Origin: Terriglobus roseus DSM 18391
Lineage (GTDB): Bacteria > Acidobacteriota > Terriglobia > Terriglobales > Acidobacteriaceae
Direction of reading: 5' to 3'
Assembly (NCBI RefSeq): GCF_000265425.1
Contig: NC_018014.1
Span: 186,001 to 250,000 of the forward strand
Length of the DNA: 64,000 nucleotides
Positions 50,852 through 59,832 of the stretch are shown piece by piece. A program made the translations under genes and the position numbers. The first letter of the stretch is position 1. Each line of letters starts with the position of its first letter. The notes below the pieces were generated by a model. It saw only the letters and a list, made by a program, of their open reading frames with translations, was not told the DNA's origin and searched no databases.

Positions 50852-50882
50852 CCCACCGGCCAAGCCTGGTGGGTTTGTTGTT
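50852..50882 (+). promoter_or_regulatory. Terminator-like hairpin in the peroxiredoxin leader
   Basis: CCCACC (50852-50857) pairs with GGTGGG (50868-50873), with an inner GGC/GCC and one bulge, followed by TTTGTTGTT. It stands 33 bases before the peroxiredoxin ATG, on the plus strand, with no upstream plus-strand gene to end. It may be an attenuator-like leader or may simply block antisense or read-through transcription; the sequence alone does not decide. Confidence 0.45.
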
Positions 50883-50915
50883 GGACTCATACTTACTTCT
50901 TCAGAGGAGCTTTCG

Positions 50916-51572
50916 ATGTCACTTCGCATCAATGATGTAGCCCCGGACTTTACGGCGGAAACCACGCAGGGAACCATTCGTTTCCACGAGTTTATTGGCG
51001 ATAACTGGGTTGTTCTGTTTTCTCACCCGAAGGACTTTACGCCGGTCTGCACTACGGAACTGGGTGCTGTTGCTACGCTGGAGCAGCAGTTTGCGAATCG
51101 CGGCGTTAAGGTGATCGGACTTTCCGTCGATAAGGTAAGTGACCACGGTAAGTGGGCGGAAGATATCAAGGATGTCAGCGGTGCGGATGTGAACTTTCCG
51201 ATCATCGGTGATTTCGATCTGAAGGTAGCCAAGCTGTATGACATGCTGCCGGCAGAAGAGGGCGATAGCTGTGAGGGTCGTACCCCCGCGAATAACGCGC
51301 CGGTACGTACTGTTTTCATCATTGGACCGGATAAGAAGATCAAGCTGACGATGGCGTACCCGATGACCACGGGCCGTAACTTCGATGAGATTATCCGCGT
51401 GCTGGACAGCATGCTGCTAACCTCGAAGTTCCCGGTGGCGACGCCTGCGAATTGGAAGGTGGGCGGCGATGTCATCATTACCGGAGCAGTTTCGAACGAT
51501 GATGCGGCCGTGAAGTTCCCGGGCTACAAGACGGTGAAGCCGTACCTGCGTACGACGGCGCAGCCGAAGTAA
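50916..51572 (+). CDS. 1-Cys peroxiredoxin (Prx6 type)
   Basis: The 218-residue peroxidase has the active site FSHPKDFTPVCTTELG with the peroxidatic Cys, a conserved Arg region (VRTVFIIGPDKKIKL) and the long C-terminal arm (PVATPANWKVGGDVIITGAV) of the Prx6 class. It reduces hydrogen peroxide and lipid hydroperoxides, with an external thiol regenerating the enzyme. A second Cys near residue 117 (GDSCEGRTP) is probably non-catalytic. AGAGGAG lies six bases before the ATG. It is preceded by a terminator-like leader hairpin and followed by a strong hairpin. Confidence 0.92.
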   Translation: MSLRINDVAPDFTAETTQGTIRFHEFIGDNWVVLFSHPKDFTPVCTTELGAVATLEQQFANRGVKVIGLSVDKVSDHGKWAEDIKDVSGADVNFPIIGDFDLKVAKLYDMLPAEEGDSCEGRTPANNAPVRTVFIIGPDKKIKLTMAYPMTTGRNFDEIIRVLDSMLLTSKFPVATPANWKVGGDVIITGAVSNDDAAVKFPGYKTVKPYLRTTAQPK

Positions 51573-51584
51573 ATTTCCAGGCTG

Positions 51585-51616
51585 CACTTACTCCGGTCTC
51601 CGCATCGGAGTAAGTG
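51585..51616. terminator. Strong hairpin after the peroxiredoxin gene
   Basis: CACTTACTCCG (51585-51595) pairs perfectly with CGGAGTAAGTG (51606-51616) around a 10-base loop. No T run follows. The stem begins 13 bp after the peroxiredoxin stop and may protect its mRNA 3' end or, with Rho, end transcription before the tRNA gene. Confidence 0.5.
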
Positions 51617-51660
51617 TGGCTCCCAAGTTCCTCTGCACGCGGTTGGCGCAGAGTAAGTGA

Positions 51661-51736
51661 GCACCGGTGGCGAAGTGGCTAACGCGCTGGTCTGCAAAAC
51701 CAGTATTCGTGGGTTCGATCCCCACCCGGTGCTCCA
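51661..51736 (+). tRNA. tRNA-Cys (anticodon GCA)
   Basis: All arms can be drawn. The acceptor GCACCGG (51661-51667) pairs with CCGGTGC (51726-51732), followed by U and an encoded CCA end. The anticodon stem CTGGT/ACCAG encloses the loop CTGCAAA, giving anticodon GCA, which reads UGC and UGU. The T stem GTGGG/CCCAC encloses TTCGATC. The D arm contains GTGGCTAACGC. The gene is single, followed by an intrinsic terminator. Confidence 0.97.
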
Positions 51737-51758
51737 ACAGTTTTCGCAGTTCTGAGAG

Positions 51759-51790
51759 ACCCGCCGATGTGGCGGGTTTCTTTGTTTTTT
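51759..51790 (+). terminator. Intrinsic terminator after tRNA-Cys
   Basis: Stem ACCCGCC (51759-51765) with GGCGGGT (51771-51777), loop GATGT, followed by TTCTTTGTTTTTT. This is the strongest classical terminator in the window, 22 bases after the tRNA CCA end. Confidence 0.93.
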
Positions 51791-51842
51791 GGGGCAGAAA
51801 ACGCACGAAAATGGCTCCGAAAGGGTTGGAAACCGTTCGTGT

Positions 51843-51920
51843 TGAGACGTCTCAGTCAACATTTGGTTTTTGGCGGCGGTTGCTGCGTGTAACAAACGGT
51901 GTTTCGGCGGTGTCTATAGT
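51843..51920 (+). promoter_or_regulatory. Palindrome and possible promoter upstream of the energy transducer gene
   Basis: TGAGACGTCTCA (51843-51854) is a perfect 12-bp palindrome, with outer GTTGA/TCAAC extending the symmetry loosely. TATAGT at 51915-51920 could be a -10 box; no good -35 lies 17 bases upstream. Operator function is possible, but no regulator can be named. Confidence 0.35.
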
Positions 51921-51952
51921 CCCAGCTTTTCCTCTCGCAGATGGGATTGCTT

Positions 51953-52681
51953 ATGTTTCAGGACTCGTTATTAGTTGAATCGTCGGGGCGGCTGAAGTCG
52001 AAGTCGAGCTGCTATGTCTGGGTGACTGCAACGTTCAACGCGGCGGTGGTTGCCGTCGCCGTTCTTCTTCCACTGCTCTATCCAGATGCCTTGCCGCGGA
52101 TGGCCATGACGGCCATGCTTTCGGCACCGCCTGCTCCACCTGCAGCACCTGCTCCTCCGCCGGTTGTCTCGGCGAGGGTCGCTCGTGTTACGGCCAGCGT
52201 GGATCCATTTGTGCCGCCTGCCAGGGTTCCGCGACACCTTGACATGACTCGCGATGATCCGCCGCCATCGGTTTCGGGTGTTGTGCGTATGACGGGCGGT
52301 GGTTCGGGTGACGGACCCGGGGTGATCGGTTCTCTTGGTTTAGGGCCTGCTCCGCCGGTTGTCAGCGTGGCTGTTGCCCGGCCAGTGGTTGGTCCGGCGC
52401 GGGTTTCGAGTGGTGTGATGGCTGGGCAGATTGTCACGAAGACGACGCCGGTCTATCCGGCGATTGCAAAGGCTGCGCATGTTTCGGGGGCAGTGGTGTT
52501 GCATGCCGTTATTTCGAAGACGGGTGCGATTGAGAGTCTGTCGGTGGTTTCGGGACACGAGATGTTGCGGGCTAGTGCCGTTGCTGCCGTGCAGGGGTGG
52601 CGGTATCGGCCTTACCTGTTGAATGGGGATCCTACGGAGGTGGAGACGACCATTACGGTGAACTTTTCGTTTGGTGGGTAG
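51953..52681 (+). CDS. TonB-like energy transducer
   Basis: This 242-residue protein has a short cytoplasmic start, one membrane helix (TFNAAVVAVAVLLPLLYP), a proline-rich periplasmic spacer (SAPPAPPAAPAPPP) and a C-terminal TonB domain (QIVTKTTPVYPAIAKAAHVS, VISKTGAIESLSVVSG, RASAVAAVQGWRYRPYLLNG). It would couple the inner-membrane ExbB/ExbD motor, not present here, to outer-membrane receptors such as the one at 14.7 kb. The start MFQDSL is chosen from the family pattern and weak GGGA seven bases upstream; ATG at 51941 is an alternative. Confidence 0.88.
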   Translation: MFQDSLLVESSGRLKSKSSCYVWVTATFNAAVVAVAVLLPLLYPDALPRMAMTAMLSAPPAPPAAPAPPPVVSARVARVTASVDPFVPPARVPRHLDMTRDDPPPSVSGVVRMTGGGSGDGPGVIGSLGLGPAPPVVSVAVARPVVGPARVSSGVMAGQIVTKTTPVYPAIAKAAHVSGAVVLHAVISKTGAIESLSVVSGHEMLRASAVAAVQGWRYRPYLLNGDPTEVETTITVNFSFGG

Positions 52682-53091
52682 TGGGCGAGCGGGCTGGAGG
52701 CCGGCCCTATGGGGCGGGCTTTCAGCCCTTGGTTCTCTCTTCATGGCCTAACCCAGGCCTTCGGCCTTGACTAGGATGTGGTCGCGCCTCTGGCGCTTGT
52801 GGCGTGGATGTCCTGAACCGGAGCCGGCGTCCGGGATGGTGTTGATTCGCGCTTTGCGCGAACGGGTCTAGGTTACTGGCATGCCGGCAGGGGATTGGCG
52901 GGTCGGCTTACATGCAGATCCCTCCGCTTCGCTGCGGGATGACAACGTGAAAAGGGGTGCGGGTGTGTCGGGGCAGACGTGTCCGTTCGGTCGGTGCGGC
53001 TTAACAGACGTCGAGAAGGTACCGTGCTTGCCTCTTACGCAGGTCGGCCCGGCTCATTGAGCCGGGCCGTTTCCATACGCTTGCGGCGAGG
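52682..53091. repeat. Repeat-bearing intergenic region with terminator
   Basis: No gene is seen in these 410 bases. CATGCAGATCCCTCCGCTTC starts a 35-bp block at 52911-52945 ending GCGGGATGACAA, repeated exactly at 56830-56864 and in shorter form at 60978-61002. Small palindromes such as GGGCTTTCAGCCC and AGGCCTTCGGCCT also occur. At 53045-53069 CGGCCCGGCT pairs with AGCCGGGCCG around CATTG, 23 bases past the BI-1 gene stop, and is a probable terminator for that leftward gene. Confidence 0.75.
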
Positions 53092-53754
53092 TTAGTCGCG
53101 GCGGCTGCGGCCGCTGAAGAGTTGGAGGAGGATCATGAAGATGTTGATTGCGTCCAGGTAGATGCCGAGTGCGAGGGAGACTGCTCCCATGCCGTCACCG
53201 CCTGCGCGGATGCGTGCGAAGTCTGCCACGGTAAGCGCTGTGAAGATGGCGAGCGCGATCCATGAGTAGGTATTGGGCGACATGAAGTGGAAGAACATGC
53301 TGGCGACGCCGGCGAGGATCAGCAGGAGCAGGCCGGCGAGGGCGATGCCCGAGAGCTTGCGGTAGTCGATGCTGAAGAGGTAGGCAACGCAGCCCATGGC
53401 CGTCATGCCGAGGCCGGTGGTGACGGCGGCCTGGAAGACGATGCCGGGGCCGATCATGCGCACGTACATGTGGATGATCGGGGCGATCTCCCAGCCCATG
53501 AAGAAGGCGAGGGCCATGAAGAGGGCCATGGCCAGGCCGGCGTTGGTGCGGCGCACGGCGTTGATGCCGAAGACGAGGGCCAGGACGGCGATGAAGCCGG
53601 GCAGCATGCTCCACGGGGGCGCGGTGGCTACGCCGATGGCAGTGACGAAGAAGCCGAGCGCGGTGATGCCCAGCACCTTGGCCAGAAGCGGCGCGGTGCC
53701 TTCCCGCGGCACGTCGATGACAGTGGGGAATCCGTTGGTGCGATTGACGTACAT
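53092..53754 (-). CDS. Bax inhibitor-1/YccA family membrane protein
   Basis: The 220-residue protein has six to seven membrane segments, from LLAKVLGITALGFFVTAIGV through GIYLDAINIFMILLQLF. The late helix with an Asp (ALGIYLDAINIFM) matches the pH-sensing di-aspartate region of BI-1/YccA proteins, which in bacteria include the FtsH-regulating YccA and calcium-leak channels. GGAAGG lies a few bases before the ATG. It is monocistronic and flanked on both sides by dispersed repeats. The family call is firm; the role is open. Confidence 0.88.
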   Translation of the reverse strand: MYVNRTNGFPTVIDVPREGTAPLLAKVLGITALGFFVTAIGVATAPPWSMLPGFIAVLALVFGINAVRRTNAGLAMALFMALAFFMGWEIAPIIHMYVRMIGPGIVFQAAVTTGLGMTAMGCVAYLFSIDYRKLSGIALAGLLLLILAGVASMFFHFMSPNTYSWIALAIFTALTVADFARIRAGGDGMGAVSLALGIYLDAINIFMILLQLFSGRSRRD

Positions 53755-54142
53755 GGGTTTCCTTCCTCTCTGAGATTAGACGCAGTGGCGGGTGGGTTGA
53801 TGCTTTAGGGCGGGCGGAGAGAGCTTGTGGTGCGGTGGTGTGACGCGGGCAGCGGCCGGGGAGCGGCGTACCTCAGGGGCTAAAGCCCGGTTTCCTGGGG
53901 GTTGTATCGGCACAGCTTAAGCTGTGCCCTTCCGGGCGGGGACATTTGAGGTGGTGCCATCAGAATGCAGGTCCTTCGACTGCACTTCGCTTTGCTCGTT
54001 TCGCTCAGGATGACAAAGTTTGGAGGGACGCGTGGTCGCGCTTTGCGCGATAACCCACCCTTTGCTTCGCAAAGAATGGGGCACCCAAGCCTGTCTCCGC
54101 TCTAGCTTCGCAAAGAATGGGGCACCCGATTCCGTGGCCGCC
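53755..54142. repeat. Repeat-bearing intergenic region
   Basis: No gene is seen in these 388 bases. GCTTCGCAAAGAATGGGGCA starts a 23-bp repeat present twice, at 54064-54086 and 54105-54127; the second copy continues CCGATTCCGTGGCCGC, close to CCGATTTCCTGGCCGC at 5770-5785. GGTCCTTCGACTGCACTTCG at about 53967 and CTCAGGATGACAAA nearby repeat the elements seen at 27.2 kb. GGCACAGCTTAAGCTGTGCC near 53910 is a palindromic hairpin. Confidence 0.75.
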
Positions 54143-56545
54143 TTAGGTTCGTGGGGGTGTAGTGGGTTCTTTGGGTTGGGCGTTGGGGCGTAGGGGGTTT
54201 TCGGGCCATTTTTGTTTTGGGTAGCGGCGCATGAGGCCCCGGCGGACTTCGGGGTAGAGGCGTTGCCAGAAGCCTGCGAGGTCGGAGGTGGTCTGGACGG
54301 CTCGGTTGTTGGGGCCGAGCAGGTGCATGACGACGGGCGTCTGGTCGGGGCCGATGCGGGGGCCGTCGGACATGCCGAAGAAGTCCTGCATGCGGGATTC
54401 GATCCATGGTGGTTTGCCGGTTTCGTAGTGGACCTTGAGGGCGCGGCCGGCTTTGAGTTTGAGGGTGCCGGGTGCGAGGTCGCGCAGGTGTTGCGCGTCG
54501 AGGCGGGCTTCCATGGAGGGGAGGAGTCCGACGGCGGCTTTGCGCAGTTCGTCCATGGAGAAGCGGGTGAGGCCGAGGCATAGCTGGCGGAGTTCGGCTT
54601 CTACGTCGGGAGCTTGGAGACCGGCGAAGGCGGCGCGTGCCTGCAGGTTCTCCATGGCGGTCTCGTCGACGAAGCGTGCGATGCCTGCGACGACGGCTTC
54701 GTGGGCGAGCATGGCTGCGGCGGCTTCGGCGTCGGGCTTGGCGTCGCGCCACTCCTGCAGGAGCAGGCCTTCGTAGCGGAGAGAGGTGGTGGCTTCGACG
54801 CGTTGGGCGGAGCGGTTCCAGACGAGGGTGGACTCTTCGCGGACGCGGTCGGGGAAGAGGTCGATGAGCCAGTCCGGTTCGAAGCGTGCGGCCATGCGGA
54901 CGAGCGGGAGTGGCTTGTCGCTGCGGTCTTCCGCGTCGAGGACGACCATGAATTCGTAGAGCGGCGCGGCACCGGTCATCTCTGCGGTGATGCCGGTGCC
55001 GAGCAGGATTTCCTTGCCGGTGCGGCGGCGGGCGACGCGGTCGGGGAAGCCCTGCAGCATGGCGCGGAGGAGCGGTTCGTCACTGTCGCCGGTGTGTTTG
55101 GTTTGGCCTTTGCGGACGAGTCTGCGGAGCTGCGATTCGGTCTGACGGACGCGGTGGTCGGGCACGGCGAACTGTGCGTCCATGGCTTCGAGCAGATCGT
55201 TGCGTTCGACGGATGCTCCTACTGACAGCAGCGCCGCAGCGGTTGCGCCTTCCTGCGCGACTCCCGCGTCCTCCGCCGCTACGAGCATGCGTGCGAGGCG
55301 CGGTGGCAGCGGGAAGCGGGCGAGTCGGCGGGCCATGGCGCCGGCTGCGCCGAGGCGATCGAGGAGGGCTTCTGCATGATCTACGGCGATCGTCTCAGGG
55401 GCATCGAGCCATACGACGTCGCCCATGCGGAGGTCGAGTGCGCGCAGGGTGAGGGCGAGTTGCGAGAGGTCGGTTCGGAGAATCTCCGGGCGGTCGTGTT
55501 CGGCGCGTTGTGCGAAGTCAGCCTCGGCGTAGAGGCGGAGGACGCGGCCGGGTGCGGTGCGGCCGGCGCGGCCTCCACGCTGGGTTGCGGAGGCTTTGCT
55601 GATGCGACGGATCTCGAGTGTTGGAAGGCCGGTCCACGGGGAGTGTGCGGCGACGCGTGCGATGCCGCTGTCGATGACGGCGGTGACGCCTTCGACGGTG
55701 ACAGAGCTCTCGGCGACGTTGGTAGAGAGGATGAGTTTGGGCTGCGTGCTGGGGCCGACGGCGCGGTCCTGCTCTGCGGGCGAGAGGTCGCCGTAGAGCG
55801 GCAGCATGAGCAGGCCGGCGGCGCGTGCGATGCCGTCGCACTCGCGCATGGTGCGGCGGATCTCTGCGGCGCCGGGCAGGAAGACGAGGGTGTGGCCGGT
55901 GTGATTTTCGCGATGCAGGCGTTCGACGGCCTGGCGCACCTGCACGTGCAGCGGCTCGACCGAGTAGGGTGTGTGTTCGACGGTGAGCGGGAAGACGCGG
56001 CCGGCGGCGTAGAGCATTTCGCAGTTGCCGAGGAACTCGGCGACGGGTGCGGCGTCGAGTGTGGCGGACATGACGATGATCTTGAGATCGGGCCGGGTGG
56101 TCTGCTGCAGGCGGCGAAGGAGCGCGAGTGCGAGGTCGCTGTCGATGTGGCGCTCGTGGAACTCGTCGAGGACGATGGCGTCGACGCTTGGTAGAAGCGG
56201 GTCGCTGATGAGGCGGCGGATGAGGATTCCTTCGGTGACGAAGCGCAGGCGTGTGCGTGGGCCGATGGCCTCTTCGAAGCGGACCTGGAAGCCGACGGTC
56301 TCGCCGGCCTGTTCATTCATCTCCCATGCAACGCGGCGTGCGGCCATGCGCGCGGGCAGGCGGCGGGGTTCGAGCACGATGACTTCGCCGGGAACTACTT
56401 CGAGGAGCGCTGGTGGGACGCGGGTGGTTTTACCGGCGCCGGGTTCGGCCTGGAGGACTAGGTTGTTGTTGGCGCGCAGGGCGGCGGTGATCTCGGGGAG
56501 GAGGTCGTCGATGGGGAGTGCGGGTTTGCGGGGGGTGGCGGCCAT
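54143..56545 (-). CDS. hrpB: ATP-dependent helicase HrpB
   Basis: This 800-residue DExH helicase has Walker A QAEPGAGKTTRVPPAL, the family-specific DEFHERH box (instead of DEAH), MSATLD, then LSTNVAESSVTVEGVTAVID and QRGGRAGRTAPGR in the second RecA-like domain, followed by HA2-like and the HrpB-specific C-terminal domains (ending AGFWQRLYPEVRRGLMRRYPKQKWPENP). HrpB helicases are widespread; their substrate in bacteria is poorly defined, though RNA is likely. The gene is monocistronic and lies between two repeat regions. Confidence 0.92.
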   Translation of the reverse strand: MAATPRKPALPIDDLLPEITAALRANNNLVLQAEPGAGKTTRVPPALLEVVPGEVIVLEPRRLPARMAARRVAWEMNEQAGETVGFQVRFEEAIGPRTRLRFVTEGILIRRLISDPLLPSVDAIVLDEFHERHIDSDLALALLRRLQQTTRPDLKIIVMSATLDAAPVAEFLGNCEMLYAAGRVFPLTVEHTPYSVEPLHVQVRQAVERLHRENHTGHTLVFLPGAAEIRRTMRECDGIARAAGLLMLPLYGDLSPAEQDRAVGPSTQPKLILSTNVAESSVTVEGVTAVIDSGIARVAAHSPWTGLPTLEIRRISKASATQRGGRAGRTAPGRVLRLYAEADFAQRAEHDRPEILRTDLSQLALTLRALDLRMGDVVWLDAPETIAVDHAEALLDRLGAAGAMARRLARFPLPPRLARMLVAAEDAGVAQEGATAAALLSVGASVERNDLLEAMDAQFAVPDHRVRQTESQLRRLVRKGQTKHTGDSDEPLLRAMLQGFPDRVARRRTGKEILLGTGITAEMTGAAPLYEFMVVLDAEDRSDKPLPLVRMAARFEPDWLIDLFPDRVREESTLVWNRSAQRVEATTSLRYEGLLLQEWRDAKPDAEAAAAMLAHEAVVAGIARFVDETAMENLQARAAFAGLQAPDVEAELRQLCLGLTRFSMDELRKAAVGLLPSMEARLDAQHLRDLAPGTLKLKAGRALKVHYETGKPPWIESRMQDFFGMSDGPRIGPDQTPVVMHLLGPNNRAVQTTSDLAGFWQRLYPEVRRGLMRRYPKQKWPENPLRPNAQPKEPTTPPRT

Positions 56546-56970
56546 CGGTTCTATCTTCTATGAGTTTGGGCCCGGAGTTTGATTGCGTTCCGGATCAGGC
56601 CGGTGGGATCGCCCGTCCGCAGACAGTTGGCGCGGGCCTTCAGCCCGCAGAGTCACAGGTAATCGCTAACCCAGGGCGTTGCCCTGGGCTAGGATGGCGC
56701 GGGCCTTCAGCCCGCGTCGGCGGTGCTCTTGACTGCGTGCTCCGTGGAGCTGGGGAACGCACGTTCGCGCTGTGCGCGAATCAAGTGTGCATCTTTGCCC
56801 TGGTCTGAGATTGTGGATGGGCCAGCACACATGCAGATCCCTCCGCTTCGCTGCGGGATGACAAGCATTTCGTAGGGTGCAACGAGAGTCGGTGTCGGGA
56901 TGACAATGCTCCCATGTCTCAAAGGCGAGACATGGGGCACCCGGTCTTGGGCTGATGCGAGTGCAAGCGA
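56546..56970. repeat. Repeat-bearing intergenic region
   Basis: No gene is seen in these 425 bases. The 35-bp block shared with 52.9 kb lies at 56830-56864. At 56912-56935 a hairpin pairs CCATGTCTC with GAGACATGG around AAAGGC, followed by GGCACCCGG; the copy at 5741-5764 pairs CCACGTCTC with GAGACGTGG around AGAGGC, so the base-pair change is compensated. CCAGGGCGTTGCCCTGG near 56671 and GGGCCTTCAGCCCGC-type palindromes are also present. Confidence 0.78.
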
Positions 56971-59793
56971 TCAGCGCTTCTTGCCCTTTTTCTTGCTGGC
57001 GGCGATGCGGTCTTTGTTCTTCTTTTTGCGGACTGAGGAGCCGTCTGCGCCGAACTTTGCGAAGGGGGAGCTGGAGCTAAGTGGGGCTGCCTTCGCCTTG
57101 CTGCGTTTTGCGGAGCGTGGGCTTGGTTTGCGTGTCCGGGTGGGAGCTTCCGCGACTGTCTTTTCGCGGCGTTCGGTGGATCTGCTGGCGCGTTTTGGGA
57201 AGGGGCGCACGCCCTCTGGCAGAGCGGTTTCGCCGGCGGCGTGGTCGGGGATGACGGCAAATTGCAGGCGGCGATTGCCGCGGTCGATGCGGTCTAGAAG
57301 CACGCGCACCTTCATGCCGGGGCGGTAGGTCTTGTTGCTCTTGCCGCCGCGGATCTCGCGGGTGGTTTCGCGATAGGTGTAGTGGTCGTCGGTGAGCGTG
57401 AAGATGGGGACGAGGCCTTCGACGAACATGTCGGCGAGTTCGACGAACATGCCGTACTTGGTGACGGAGAGGATCATCGCATCGAAGTCTTCGCCGACGC
57501 GGTCCGTCATGAACTTGATCTTCTTCCACTCGATGAGTTCGCGTTCGGCGTCGGCGGCGCGGCGCTCGGTCTCGCTGCACTCCTGCGCGATGGCGATGAG
57601 TTCGTCCTTGGGGTAGACGTCTTCGAACTGCTGCTCGCCGTGATGCACGTCGCGCTTCGGTGCCTCATCGATGCCGAGGTAGCCCTGTGGCGCGGCGATC
57701 TCTTCTGCGTCGCCGAAGGGGTCTGCGCCGTCGGCGAGGAGTGTCTTGAGAATGCGATGGACGACGAGATCGGGGTAGCGGCGGATGGGTGAGGTGAAGT
57801 GTGTGTAGGCGGGTGCGGCGAGGGCGAAGTGGCCCTCGTTTTTCTCAGAGTACTTGGCCTGCTTGAGGGAACGCAGCATGAGGTAGCTGAGGATGCGCTC
57901 TTCCGGGCGGCCGTGAATCTTTGCGGCGAGGCGCTGGTACATGTGCGGCGTGACTTCGATGGCGGCGGTGGAGACTTCGTGCTCGCGTGCCTTGTGTGCG
58001 ACGCGACCCTGCTGACCGCGGCGTTGCTGGTCGCGGCGGTCCGACTTCATCGTGACGGACTTGACGGGTAGCGCGCCGACGCCGAGGGTGATGCCGAAGG
58101 CTGCGGCTGCGTCTTCAAAGTCGATGATGCGCTTGGGGTCGGGCATCTCGTGGATGCGGTACATGCCGGGGACGCCGCTGGTTTCGATCCAGCGTGCGAC
58201 GCACTCGTTGGCGCAGAGCATGAACTCTTCGATGATGCGGTTGGCCCAGGCGCGCTCGGCCTTGCGGACGCCCTGCATGGCGCCGAGTTCGTTGAAGTCG
58301 ATGACGGGCTCGGGAAGGTCGAAGTCGATGGAGCCTCGGCGGACGCGTTTGCCGTTGAGCTTGAGCGCGAGTTCGTACATGCGTTCGAACTGCGGTAGAA
58401 GTGGTTCGTAAAGCTTCCTAACTTCTTCGTCGCCGTCGAGGATCTTCTGCACGTTGGTGTAGGTCATGCGGCGTGCGGAACGGATGAGGCCTTCGCAGAT
58501 CTCGTAGCCGAGGACGTTGCCCTCGTCGTCGATGCGTGCGATGCAGGAGAGGACCATGCGGTCTTCGTCGGGACGCAGTGAACATTCGCCGTTGGAGAGT
58601 TGCTGCGGCAGCATGGGGATCGCGCGGTCGGGGAAGTAGACGCTGTTGCCGCGCAGGCGTGCTTCGAGGTCGAGGTCGCTGTTGTCGCGGACGTACTCGG
58701 CGACGTCGGCGATGTGGACCTGTAGCTCCCAGGTGTTGTCGGCGTGCTTGCGGACGAGGACGGCGTCGTCGAAGTCTTTCGCGGTTTCGCCGTCGATGGT
58801 GACGATGGGTTCGTCGCGGAAGTCGCGGCGGAGATTGAGTTCCTCTTCGAGGAGCGAGGCGACGTTGCGCTCGGCTGCGTCTTCCGCTTCGGCGAGGACG
58901 CCGGCGGGGAAGACGTGCGGCAGATGGTGTTTGCGGATGATGATTTCTACGTCGACGCCGAAGGCATCGGGATCGCCGAGGACTTCAATGACGCGGCCGC
59001 GTGCGGGGGAGTTGTCGGTGGGGTATTGGGTGATTTCGACGTCGACGGCGAGGCCGTTGAGGTCTTCGAGCGTGCCGTCCCATTGGTGGTCGTTCGCTGC
59101 GGCTTCGGCACCGAGGGTGCGGTGCGGCGTGATGGCGGAGGACGGGAGGTCCTGATCGTTTTCGATGAGGACGGGCTGCGTCATGCGCTCGTCGAGCGGG
59201 ACGACGTAGCTGCCGCGGAGGCGCATGTCTTCGCTGCGGCCGCGTGCACCGGCGGCGTGGAAGATGCCGACGACGGTGGGGTTGCGACGGGTGAGGACGC
59301 GCATGATGCGGCCGGATTTGCGGCCGTCGCGCGAGGGCGGTGCGGGGAGGACGAGGACGATGTCGCCCTGCATGGCTCCGTTGAGATCGTGGGGCGGGAT
59401 GAAGTAGTCACCGTCGCTCTGGGTGGTGGCGTCGGTGGGGCGGACGAAGCCGAAGCCGTCGCGATGGAGCTGGAGCTTGCCTGCGATGAGGTCGCTGCGG
59501 GCGGCGCTGCGGTCGTGTACGAGGCGCTTGCGGTCCTGCGCGACGGCGCGGCGGCCGGTGTCGTTCTTGACGCGCTCGGTGTGGACCTGCGGCAGAGCCC
59601 ATTGCTCCGCGTCGATTTTGACGAGGGCGCCACGGGCGGTCATCTTGGCGAGCTGCTCGAGGAGCATGCGGCGTTCACGGCCGCCGCCCATGCCGAGTTC
59701 GCGGACGAGCTGTTTGTAGCCTGCGCGGCCGCCCGCACGTTCGACACGGCGGAGGAGTTCGCGATCAGTGTGGGGATAAGGGTGGCCCGGCAT
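56971..59793 (-). CDS. rnr: Ribonuclease R
   Basis: The 940-residue exoribonuclease has an N-terminal winged-helix region, two cold-shock-like domains (about 95-240, DGFGFVRPTD), the RNB catalytic domain with TAKDFDDAV (the Asp cluster binding magnesium), LSNGECSLRPDEDRM and FTSPIRRYPDLVVHR, and an S1 domain (FDAMILSVTKYGMFVEL). The C-terminal ~90 residues are basic and low in complexity, ending KKKGKKR. RNase R degrades structured RNA 3' to 5' with its own helicase activity. A CCTCAAAGGCAGC leader provides a moderate ribosome site. Confidence 0.94.
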   Translation of the reverse strand: MPGHPYPHTDRELLRRVERAGGRAGYKQLVRELGMGGGRERRMLLEQLAKMTARGALVKIDAEQWALPQVHTERVKNDTGRRAVAQDRKRLVHDRSAARSDLIAGKLQLHRDGFGFVRPTDATTQSDGDYFIPPHDLNGAMQGDIVLVLPAPPSRDGRKSGRIMRVLTRRNPTVVGIFHAAGARGRSEDMRLRGSYVVPLDERMTQPVLIENDQDLPSSAITPHRTLGAEAAANDHQWDGTLEDLNGLAVDVEITQYPTDNSPARGRVIEVLGDPDAFGVDVEIIIRKHHLPHVFPAGVLAEAEDAAERNVASLLEEELNLRRDFRDEPIVTIDGETAKDFDDAVLVRKHADNTWELQVHIADVAEYVRDNSDLDLEARLRGNSVYFPDRAIPMLPQQLSNGECSLRPDEDRMVLSCIARIDDEGNVLGYEICEGLIRSARRMTYTNVQKILDGDEEVRKLYEPLLPQFERMYELALKLNGKRVRRGSIDFDLPEPVIDFNELGAMQGVRKAERAWANRIIEEFMLCANECVARWIETSGVPGMYRIHEMPDPKRIIDFEDAAAAFGITLGVGALPVKSVTMKSDRRDQQRRGQQGRVAHKAREHEVSTAAIEVTPHMYQRLAAKIHGRPEERILSYLMLRSLKQAKYSEKNEGHFALAAPAYTHFTSPIRRYPDLVVHRILKTLLADGADPFGDAEEIAAPQGYLGIDEAPKRDVHHGEQQFEDVYPKDELIAIAQECSETERRAADAERELIEWKKIKFMTDRVGEDFDAMILSVTKYGMFVELADMFVEGLVPIFTLTDDHYTYRETTREIRGGKSNKTYRPGMKVRVLLDRIDRGNRRLQFAVIPDHAAGETALPEGVRPFPKRASRSTERREKTVAEAPTRTRKPSPRSAKRSKAKAAPLSSSSPFAKFGADGSSVRKKKNKDRIAASKKKGKKR

Positions 59794-59832
59794 GCTGCCT
59801 TTGAGGATACGCCGCCGGGCCGTTGGTGAGGG

